Part shown: one piece after another, positions 1 to 4,356 of the stretch | Layout: each line of letters begins with the position of its first letter | How positions within the stretch are numbered: position 1 is the stretch's first letter | Assembly: GCA_964566765.1 (NCBI GenBank) | Contig: CAZMJI010000053.1 | Span: 1-7,404, forward strand | Direction of reading: 5' to 3' | Source: Thioglobus_B sp964566765 | GTDB taxonomy: Bacteria; Pseudomonadota; Gammaproteobacteria; PS1; Pseudothioglobaceae | DNA length: 7,404 nucleotides | Made by a program: the position numbers and the translations under genes | Notes under the pieces: model-generated | What the model saw: only the letters and a program-made list of their open reading frames with translations | Told to the model about the DNA's origin: nothing | The model's database searches: none

Positions 1-489
1 GTTTATAGCGCTGTTGGTATTGCGGGTGACGTAGCTGGTTTTGGTGTTCGTCTAGACCACCTAAACTCAGACACAGCTAACGCTGATGTTACTTTTGGTC
101 AAATTACTAAAGACCTTAACGGTGTAACTGTAGGTTATGCTTGGATCGATGCTGATGATGCTGCAACTCTAGTAACTGAGGACGACTCTTCAATCTTCGC
201 GGTTGAAATGGCGACTTCTGGTGTTCAGCGCTCTAACACAAACGGCGTTCAACAACTTTCTGCTCAAATGAAAGCTGCTGGTAACACTGTTACAGTTAAA
301 GCCGGTTCTCTAAAAGCAGAATCTGGTTACCAAGATGCTGACTTTACACAGATCGACATCAAGCGTCCTCTAGCTTCAGGTGCTACTCTTGCACTAACTT
401 ACACAGATGCTGATACTGCTGAAGTAGCTAACGGTACTGCTATGACTAACACAACTACTTTTGAAGCTGACATCTCAGTTAAGTTCTAA
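1..489 (+). CDS. Outer-membrane porin, C-terminal part (5' end outside window)
   Basis: The reading frame is open from base 1 to a TAA at 487-489, giving 162 residues of a protein whose start lies upstream. It has no cysteine and a single tryptophan, and is rich in Gly, Ala, Thr and Asp. Alternating polar/hydrophobic stretches look like amphipathic beta strands, for example around residues 40-50, 64-71, 95-103, 117-123 and 154-162. The chain ends in ...EADISVKF; a terminal Phe after alternating hydrophobic residues is the classic signal recognised by the Bam complex for insertion of outer-membrane barrels. It is therefore most likely a general trimeric-type porin for passive diffusion of small solutes, but the specific family and substrate cannot be told from this fragment. 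Codon use is strongly biased (GCT, GGT, ACT; all nine Leu are CTA or CTT), unlike the downstream genes, which suggests very high expression. It is transcribed separately from ygfZ, because a strong terminator follows. Confidence 0.85.
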   Translation, partial: VYSAVGIAGDVAGFGVRLDHLNSDTANADVTFGQITKDLNGVTVGYAWIDADDAATLVTEDDSSIFAVEMATSGVQRSNTNGVQQLSAQMKAAGNTVTVKAGSLKAESGYQDADFTQIDIKRPLASGATLALTYTDADTAEVANGTAMTNTTTFEADISVKF

Positions 490-506
490 TCTTATCGAGA
501 AAATAG

Positions 507-523
507 CTTAAACTTAGTTTAAG
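507..523 (+). repeat. Perfect inverted repeat, small hairpin upstream of terminator
   Basis: CTTAAAC and GTTTAAG form a perfect 7-bp stem around a TTA loop, 17 nt after the porin stop codon and 5 nt before the GC-rich terminator stem. With AT-rich pairs it is weak alone. It may help protect the 3' end of the porin mRNA or stack with the terminator hairpin. Confidence 0.6.
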
Positions 524-526
524 TCG

Positions 527-558
527 AAAACCCTGGACTTCGGTCTAGGGTTTTTTTT
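527..558 (+). terminator. Rho-independent terminator of the porin gene
   Basis: The stem AACCCTGGAC / GTCTAGGGTT is 10 bp long with a single G-U pair. It is capped by a TTCG loop closed by C-G, the exceptionally stable UUCG tetraloop, and is followed by eight consecutive T. Flanking A at 527-528 can extend the stem by pairing with the T tract. This is a textbook intrinsic terminator separating the porin unit from ygfZ. Confidence 0.96.
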
Positions 559-626
559 CGCCCAAAGAAAATGGTCGGGTAAATACAATCGATTAAAATA
601 ATAGACTTTAAATATATGGCAACACC

Positions 627-1418
627 ATGATCGTTCAGCTTGAAAATCGCACTTTATTAAAACTTAGCGGCCCAGATACCAAAGAGTTTTTACATAATCA
701 ACTCTCTAACGATATTAATGCGCTAGAAGAGGGTGTTGTGCAACTTAATGCCTATTGCCAGCACCAAGGTAAAATCATTGCACTATTTTGGGTGATGAGA
801 AGGGATGAGGATTACTATCTATCGTTTCCAGACGATTTAAAGTCACTGATTGTGCAGCGACTCACCATGTTTAAGCTGATGTCGCAGGTGGAGATTGAGG
901 ATATGAGTGATGCCACCCATCAATTGGGTCTGATTGATGAAGCGCAGGATAATGCTTATCAGCTCAATGACCGTCAGTCTGTGGCACTGACCGATGATAT
1001 TAGTGGTATTGATCTGTCAAGCAAGCAAGCTTGGGAATTGGCTTGTATCGAGACTGGTCTGCCTGAGGTGAGCTTAGAAACCTCTGAAAAATTTGTGCCG
1101 CAGATGCTGAATTTGGATATTGACGGCCTGGGTGTTAGTTTTACCAAGGGTTGCTATCCAGGACAAGAGGTGGTGGCGCGCTTGCATTATCTGGGCGAGG
1201 CTAAACGACGCTTATACGCATTTGAATCGAATGCTGAGTTGCAAGTAGGTGATCAACTACTTGCAGCAGAATCCAAATCAGCCAAGGCTTCTGGCCTGGT
1301 GGTGCGTTGCGTGGCAGTGAATGACAAACATCTGTGCTTGGCCACCATGGAAGTGGCGCATAAAGATGGCGAGATTAAGGTGGGTGACGCCCAATTAACT
1401 CGAGTTAACCACTCATAG
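627..1418 (+). CDS. ygfZ: tRNA-modifying / Fe-S maintenance protein YgfZ (folate-binding)
   Basis: The 263-residue protein belongs to the YgfZ/GcvT-like folate-binding family. The signature is K174-G-C-Y-P-G-Q-E181, the family's K-G-C-[FY]-x-G-Q-E motif with the conserved cysteine C176. The N-terminus (LSGPDTKEFLHNQLSNDI) also matches the family start. In E. coli YgfZ is a cytoplasmic, tetrahydrofolate-dependent protein that supports the activity of certain Fe-S enzymes such as the tRNA methylthiolase MiaB. At 263 residues it is shorter than E. coli YgfZ (about 326), so loops or the C-terminal barrel are reduced. The ATG at 627 has no clear Shine-Dalgarno; an upstream ATG at 616 opens only a five-codon frame ending at the ATGA of the real start. 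A promoter is expected in the AT-rich 580-610 stretch (TACAAT 584-589 or TAAAAT 594-599), but no convincing -35 is seen. coaX follows after 8 nt, implying co-transcription. Confidence 0.92.
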   Translation: MIVQLENRTLLKLSGPDTKEFLHNQLSNDINALEEGVVQLNAYCQHQGKIIALFWVMRRDEDYYLSFPDDLKSLIVQRLTMFKLMSQVEIEDMSDATHQLGLIDEAQDNAYQLNDRQSVALTDDISGIDLSSKQAWELACIETGLPEVSLETSEKFVPQMLNLDIDGLGVSFTKGCYPGQEVVARLHYLGEAKRRLYAFESNAELQVGDQLLAAESKSAKASGLVVRCVAVNDKHLCLATMEVAHKDGEIKVGDAQLTRVNHS

Positions 1419-1420
1419 GA
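1417..1420 (+). promoter_or_regulatory. Shine-Dalgarno that sets the coaX start
   Basis: AGGA overlaps the last two bases of the ygfZ stop codon and lies 6 nt before the ATG at 1427. A TTG at 1421 in the same frame would touch the AGGA directly, so it is an unlikely start. Confidence 0.7.
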
Positions 1421-1426
1421 TTGGCA

Positions 1427-2101
1427 ATGCGTGACTTACTTATTGATCTAGGTAATAGTGCAGTGAAGTGGAGCTTAGATGGGCACTACGAGCAATCTCC
1501 TAATCACGCATTTAGGCTCGATTTACTGCCTAAAGCCGAGCACATTTGGGTCAGTTGTGTGGGCGATGCCTCGCTACTCCAAGGTTTGGATCAGGCTCAA
1601 TTTGTCACCTCTCAAGCACAATTAGGCCAGTTTCAATCAGCTTATGCTAAGCCTGAGGCCTTAGGTGTTGACCGCTTTTTGGCGATGATTGGCGCTTTGG
1701 ATCAATATCCTGGTGAGGATTTACTGGTGATTGATGCGGGTAGTGCACTGACCTTTGATGTGGTATTAGCCACGGGCGAACATCAAGGCGGGTTGATTAT
1801 GCCGGGGCTGAATGCTTTACAACACAGTTTTGAGAAATTTGCCGGCGGTGAGAAAACCTTCTTGCTCAAGCCACTAACAGACAATACCAGTGACGCCTGG
1901 GTCAGCGGCACCAGTTGTATGCTGATTGATACGCTGCGTGCCCGTGTTGAGCAATACTTGCACACTTATCCCAATTTGCAAATCCTACTGACCGGGGGTG
2001 ATGCCAAACTCTTAGCACTACACTTGCCGCATGCACTGGTGATTAAACCGCATTTGGTGCTGGAAGGACTGCAGATCTACGCGCAAACACAAGCAGACTA
2101 A
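1427..2101 (+). CDS. coaX: Type III pantothenate kinase
   Basis: This 224-residue enzyme phosphorylates pantothenate with ATP, the first and committed step of coenzyme A synthesis, in the cytoplasm. The ASKHA-fold motifs of CoaX appear in order: D7-L-G-N10 (phosphate-binding loop), G80-V-D-R83, D103-A-G-S-A-L-T109 and G121-G-L-I-M-P-G127. A later LLTGGDA segment fits the second ATP-binding loop. The DAGSALT motif has Ser where the family usually has Thr (DxGTAxT), a conservative change. The ATG at 1427 is preferred to an in-frame TTG at 1421 because of the AGGA spacing and because it places the DLGN motif at the usual distance from the N-terminus. The gene sits 8 nt after ygfZ and probably shares its transcript. 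In many gammaproteobacteria coaX instead pairs with birA, so the ygfZ-coaX pairing is a local arrangement. Type III kinases are known to resist CoA feedback and to need a monovalent cation; nothing here contradicts that. Confidence 0.93.
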   Translation: MRDLLIDLGNSAVKWSLDGHYEQSPNHAFRLDLLPKAEHIWVSCVGDASLLQGLDQAQFVTSQAQLGQFQSAYAKPEALGVDRFLAMIGALDQYPGEDLLVIDAGSALTFDVVLATGEHQGGLIMPGLNALQHSFEKFAGGEKTFLLKPLTDNTSDAWVSGTSCMLIDTLRARVEQYLHTYPNLQILLTGGDAKLLALHLPHALVIKPHLVLEGLQIYAQTQAD

Positions 2102-2117
2102 AGCCCAGCGCAGTAGG

Positions 2118-2123
2118 TATAAT
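2118..2123 (+). promoter_or_regulatory. Predicted -10 element of the trpS promoter
   Basis: A perfect TATAAT lies in the 51-nt space between coaX and trpS. No good -35 is found at 16-18 bp spacing (AGACTA at 17 bp, overlapping the coaX stop, is poor). Initiation would be near 2130, giving a leader of about 23 nt without a Shine-Dalgarno. The sequence around it, GTATAATAGCCTTTT, closely resembles that upstream of ileS. Confidence 0.55.
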
Positions 2124-2152
2124 AGCCTTTTGGTTTATTAATCGATTTATTT

Positions 2153-3352
2153 ATGCAAGACAACCGCGTTTTATCAGGCATGCGACCCACCGGTCAGCTA
2201 CATTTGGGCCACTATCATGGTGTGCTGAAAAACTGGCTAGATCTGCAAAACGAATACGATTCTTATTTCTTTGTGGCCGATTGGCATGCGTTTACCACGC
2301 ATTATTCCGACAAAATTGACCTAGAGTCAAATGTCTATGAGATGGTGATTGACTGGTTGGCAGCGGGCATTAATCCCAATACGTCCACCATTTTTGTGCA
2401 ATCCAAAGTGCCTGAGCATGCAGAGTTGCACCTACTGCTGTCGATGACCACACCACTGAGTTGGTTGGAGCGTGTACCGTCGTACAAAGACCAGCAAGAA
2501 AAGCTAAAAACCAAGGATTTATCGACTTATGGCTTCCTAGGTTATCCACTACTACAAAGCGCAGATATTTTGATCTATAAAGCAGGCTTGGTGCCAGTGG
2601 GTGAGGATCAGGTGGCACATGTGGAGTTAACCCGTGAGGTGGCCAGACGCTTTAACTATATTTATGGTCGTGAAGCCGACTTTGAAGAAAAGGCTGAAGC
2701 TGCAATTGCCAAGATGGGCAAGAAGCAGGCCAAGTTATACCGCAGTCTTAGAAAAGCCTATCAGGAAACCGGCGATGATGAAGCCTTGGTTAAGGCACAA
2801 GCCCTACTTAATGATCAACAAAACATCACCCTGGGTGATCGTGAGCGTCTATCGGGCTATATTGAAGGCGTGGGTAAGATTATTCTGCCTGAGCCAGAAT
2901 CGCTACTGACCAAAGCCTCTAAAATGCCAGGTTTGGATGGTCAAAAGATGTCTAAATCTTACAACAACACCATCTCCCTGCGTGATGACGCAAACACCGT
3001 GGAAACCAAGATTAAACGCATGCCAACTGATCCAGCGCGTGTTAAGCTAACCGATCCAGGCGATCCGAATAAGTGCCCAGTTTGGCAGTTGCATGAGGTG
3101 TACTCAGATCAAGAGACCTGCGATTGGGTAGTGGATGGTTGTACTGGCGCTAAGATGGGTTGTGTGGCTTGTAAGCAACCGGTTATCGATGCGATGGTTG
3201 CTGAGCTTGAACCGATGCAAGAGCGCATTGCCAGCTATCAAAAAGATCCGGATCTGATCAAGCAGATTATCTTTGAGGGCAGCGAAAAAGCCCGTAGCGT
3301 GGCCAAAGAAACCATGCGTGAAGTGCGTGACAGCATGGGCATTATCTACTAG
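2153..3352 (+). CDS. trpS: Tryptophanyl-tRNA synthetase, long form with putative [4Fe-4S] cysteine motif
   Basis: This class I synthetase joins tryptophan to tRNA(Trp) in the cytoplasm using ATP. The N-terminal SGMRPTGQLHLGHYHG carries the HIGH-type signature H17-L-G-H20, and K265-M-S-K-S269 is the second ATP-binding loop. At 399 residues it is longer than the common form of about 330. Extra charged helical sequence lies around residues 175-245 (EEKAEAAIAKMGKKQ onward), between the Rossmann fold and KMSKS. In the anticodon-binding region, C308, C330, C337 and C340 are spaced C-x21-C-x6-C-x2-C, with an additional C323. T. maritima TrpRS has a [4Fe-4S] cluster ligated by C-x22-C-x6-C-x2-C, so a cluster is likely here by similarity, with one residue fewer in the first spacer. 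The ATG at 2153 gives the expected N-terminus; no Shine-Dalgarno is visible. rluB starts 4 nt after the TAG, suggesting translational coupling. Confidence 0.97.
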   Translation: MQDNRVLSGMRPTGQLHLGHYHGVLKNWLDLQNEYDSYFFVADWHAFTTHYSDKIDLESNVYEMVIDWLAAGINPNTSTIFVQSKVPEHAELHLLLSMTTPLSWLERVPSYKDQQEKLKTKDLSTYGFLGYPLLQSADILIYKAGLVPVGEDQVAHVELTREVARRFNYIYGREADFEEKAEAAIAKMGKKQAKLYRSLRKAYQETGDDEALVKAQALLNDQQNITLGDRERLSGYIEGVGKIILPEPESLLTKASKMPGLDGQKMSKSYNNTISLRDDANTVETKIKRMPTDPARVKLTDPGDPNKCPVWQLHEVYSDQETCDWVVDGCTGAKMGCVACKQPVIDAMVAELEPMQERIASYQKDPDLIKQIIFEGSEKARSVAKETMREVRDSMGIIY

Positions 3353-3356
3353 AGCC

Positions 3357-3917
3357 ATGGAGCGTCTACAAAAACTCATTGCCAATGCCGGCTACGGTTC
3401 GCGTCGCGGTGTTGAAAAACTCATTAGTGAAGGCCGTGTCCAGCTCAACAACAAAACTGCTCAGTTGGGCGATAAAGCCAGTTTGGAAGACAAAGTGACG
3501 ATTGACGGTAATAAGGTTGATCTAATGCGCTTTCATCAATCCGANNNNNNNNNNNNNNNNNNNNNNNNNNNNNNNNNNNNNNNNNNNNNNNNNNNNNNNN
3601 NNNNNNNNNNNNNNNNNNNNNNNNNNNNNNNNNNNNNNNNNNNNACCCAAGGCTTGGAATTGGAAGATGGTTTTGCCAAGTTTGAGCGGGTCACCCCAGG
3701 TGGTGGCGAAGGCGCCAACCGTTGGTATAAAGTGGTGATCAGAGAAGGGCGAAAGCGTGAGGTTAGACGCTTGTGGGAAGCCTTAGGATTCCAAGTATCA
3801 CGTCTGATTCGAGTGCGTTTTGGCGAGATTCGTCTGCCGGACAATTTGAGGGCGAATCAGCACACCTATCTCAAGCCTGGTCAGGTTGGTCTACTGAAAA
3901 AATCCGTCGATCTGTAG
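3357..3917 (+). CDS. rluB: 23S rRNA pseudouridine synthase RluB, interrupted by assembly gap
   Basis: The visible N-terminus (about 62 residues, MERLQKLIANAGYGSRRGVE onward) is an S4 RNA-binding domain. The visible C-terminus (about 90 residues) contains LELEDG, the GGGEGANRWYKV strand, EGRKREVRRLWEALG and QVSRLIRVRFGEIRLP. These are hallmarks of the RsuA/RluB/RluE family and closest to RluB, which makes pseudouridine 2605 in 23S rRNA. The middle is 100 N. The catalytic GRLD aspartate and flanking core fall in the gap and cannot be assessed. Compared with E. coli RluB, roughly 90-100 residues should separate the flanks, while the placeholder accounts for about 33, so the present length (186 codons) is artefactual. 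The two flanks being in frame is not evidence for the real spacing. The ATG at 3357 follows the trpS stop by 4 nt and starts the S4 domain correctly; no strong Shine-Dalgarno is visible, so coupling to trpS is likely. Confidence 0.9.
   Translation: MERLQKLIANAGYGSRRGVEKLISEGRVQLNNKTAQLGDKASLEDKVTIDGNKVDLMRFHQSXXXXXXXXXXXXXXXXXXXXXXXXXXXXXXXXXXTQGLELEDGFAKFERVTPGGGEGANRWYKVVIREGRKREVRRLWEALGFQVSRLIRVRFGEIRLPDNLRANQHTYLKPGQVGLLKKSVDL
3545..3644. other. Assembly gap of exactly 100 N
   Basis: One hundred consecutive undetermined bases inside rluB. The round number is the usual scaffold placeholder for a gap of unknown size. Homology to RluB suggests the true missing DNA is nearer 280-300 nt. Confidence 0.98.
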
Positions 3918-3920
3918 CTC

Positions 3921-3946
3921 AAAACTCTATGGATTCAGGGTTTTTT
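3921..3946 (+). terminator. Probable weak terminator after rluB
   Basis: AAAACTCT pairs with AGGGTTTT (8 bp, one T-G wobble) around an 8-nt loop and is followed by a run of six T (3941-3946), beginning 3 nt after the rluB stop. The stem is AT-rich and has only two G-C pairs, so termination may be partial. Its position, just before an independent promoter, supports the call. Confidence 0.5.
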
Positions 3947-3954
3947 ATGGAAAC

Positions 3955-3968
3955 TTGATGCAAATCAA
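3955..3968 (+). promoter_or_regulatory. Perfect FNR/ANR binding box
   Basis: TTGAT-GCAA-ATCAA matches the FNR consensus TTGAT-N4-ATCAA at all ten fixed positions. FNR/ANR proteins carry an oxygen-labile [4Fe-4S] cluster and bind this site when oxygen is low. The box centre (between 3961 and 3962) lies about 41 bp before the start predicted from the -10 at 3990-3995, the class II activator position. The CRP site (TGTGA-N6-TCACA) is different. The regulated genes would be the two mini-genes downstream. Confidence 0.85.
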
Positions 3969-3986
3969 TTAAACCCATAATTTTAT

Positions 3987-3995
3987 TGTTAGAAT
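3987..3995 (+). promoter_or_regulatory. Extended -10 of the FNR-type promoter
   Basis: TGTTAGAAT is an extended -10 (TGn followed by TAGAAT, five of six matches to TATAAT). Transcription would begin near 4002-4003. There is no -35 match, as expected for a class II activated promoter where the activator overlaps that region. The predicted leader of about 26 nt ends in a good Shine-Dalgarno. Confidence 0.7.
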
Positions 3996-4015
3996 ACCCA
4001 TAGTGATCAATTAAT

Positions 4016-4021
4016 AAGGGG
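4016..4021 (+). promoter_or_regulatory. Shine-Dalgarno of the first mini-gene
   Basis: AAGGGG sits 7 nt before the ATG at 4029. Most other starts in this window lack a visible site, so its presence supports translation of this 37-codon frame and favours 4029 over the in-frame ATG at 4035. Confidence 0.75.
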
Positions 4022-4028
4022 CTTCAAC

Positions 4029-4142
4029 ATGGAAATGAATGAGTTAAACACAGATCCAGTTTTTTACGCAAGCATGATGACCGTGGTAATTGCCATTGTT
4101 GTTTTCATTGGTTTTGCGATTGCCAAAAAGTTTAAAAGCTAA
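4029..4142 (+). CDS. 37-residue single-pass membrane protein, FNR-box controlled
   Basis: I do not recognise this protein with certainty. It has a short polar N-terminus (MEMNELNTDP), one hydrophobic segment at about residues 11-32 (VFYASMM...FAIA), and a basic tail KKFKS. By the positive-inside rule, the N-terminus would face the periplasm and the tail the cytoplasm. Evidence that it is real: a good Shine-Dalgarno, a promoter with a perfect FNR box, and a related gene immediately downstream sharing NELN-x-D-x-VF at the same positions (residues 4-12) without gaps. Known small membrane proteins of similar size and topology include accessory subunits of respiratory oxidases (CcoQ, CydX) and the DUF3149 family. 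Some resemblance to DUF3149 (acidic-Asp N-terminus, single helix, basic tail) is possible but unproven. A role at low oxygen is inferred from the promoter only. Confidence 0.8.
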   Translation: MEMNELNTDPVFYASMMTVVIAIVVFIGFAIAKKFKS

Positions 4143-4160
4143 TTCTCTCCCTCTGACAAA

Positions 4161-4283
4161 ATGCCGCTAAATGAGTTGAACGCCGACGGGGTGTTTTTCA
4201 GTGGAATTGCCTTTATGGTACTTTCCTTTTTAGTGGGCATTTTGATCAGACTATATACTGCCAAACAGCGCTCTAAGTCTTGA
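4161..4283 (+). CDS. 40-residue single-pass membrane protein, paralogue of the preceding gene
   Basis: The protein begins MPLNELNADGVFF, has a hydrophobic segment at about residues 11-29 and a basic tail with R30, K35, R37 and K39, so it should share the N-out/C-in topology of its neighbour. Aligned without gaps, the two proteins agree at M1, N4, E5, L6, N7, D9, V11 and F12, then diverge within the membrane segment. The DNA is similar as well (AATGAGTTRAAC). It starts 18 nt after the upstream stop and in the same phase. No Shine-Dalgarno is present; the spacer is a pyrimidine run (TTCTCTCCCTCT), so translation probably depends on coupling to the first gene. It most likely arose by tandem duplication and may form a complex with the first protein. 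The function is unknown and no separate promoter is seen. Confidence 0.72.
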   Translation: MPLNELNADGVFFSGIAFMVLSFLVGILIRLYTAKQRSKS

Positions 4284-4293
4284 GCTGATCGAG

Positions 4294-4322
4294 TGCAAAA
4301 ACCCCATCCTATCAAGTATAAT
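4294..4322 (+). promoter_or_regulatory. Predicted ileS promoter
   Basis: A perfect TATAAT at 4317-4322 has a weak -35 candidate TGCAAA (4294-4299) at 17-bp spacing, matching TTGACA at three of six positions. Initiation near 4329 gives a leader of about 26 nt without a Shine-Dalgarno. No terminator was found between the mini-genes and ileS, so read-through from the FNR promoter is also possible. Confidence 0.55.
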
Positions 4323-4342
4323 GGCGCTTTTAATTTCGTTTA

Positions 4343-4356
4343 ATTAGCGCGCTAAT
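4343..4356. repeat. 14-bp perfect palindrome overlapping the ileS start codon
   Basis: ATTAGCGCGCTAAT is self-complementary over all 14 bases and its last two bases are the A and T of the ileS ATG. It has no loop, so it suits a dimeric DNA-binding protein better than an RNA hairpin. No known operator is recognised. Confidence 0.6.

Noticed and set aside
584..599. Candidate -10 elements TACAAT and TAAAAT before ygfZ
   Set aside because: The stretch is AT-rich and no -35 at 16-18 bp supports either; mentioned only within the ygfZ entry.
616..630. Five-codon frame ATG GCA ACA CCA TGA overlapping the ygfZ start as ATGA
   Set aside because: No Shine-Dalgarno and no sign of attenuation; such a short frame arises easily by chance. 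It is not reported as a leader peptide.
1421..1426. TTG start for coaX, two codons upstream of the ATG
   Set aside because: It abuts the AGGA ribosome-binding sequence; the ATG at 1427 has the correct spacing.
3273..3356. Upstream ATG in frame with rluB, inside the end of trpS
   Set aside because: It would add 28 residues unlike any S4-domain start and overlap trpS in another frame; the ATG at 3357 fits the family.
3995..4001. TACCCAT, matching a NarL heptamer (TACYYMT)
   Set aside because: A single short degenerate heptamer without an inverted partner is expected by chance, although its position at the start site of an FNR promoter is tempting.
4324..4350. GCGC...GCGC hairpin in the ileS leader
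   Set aside because: The left arm lies before the predicted transcription start, so it would not be in the RNA; the inner bases do not pair well.
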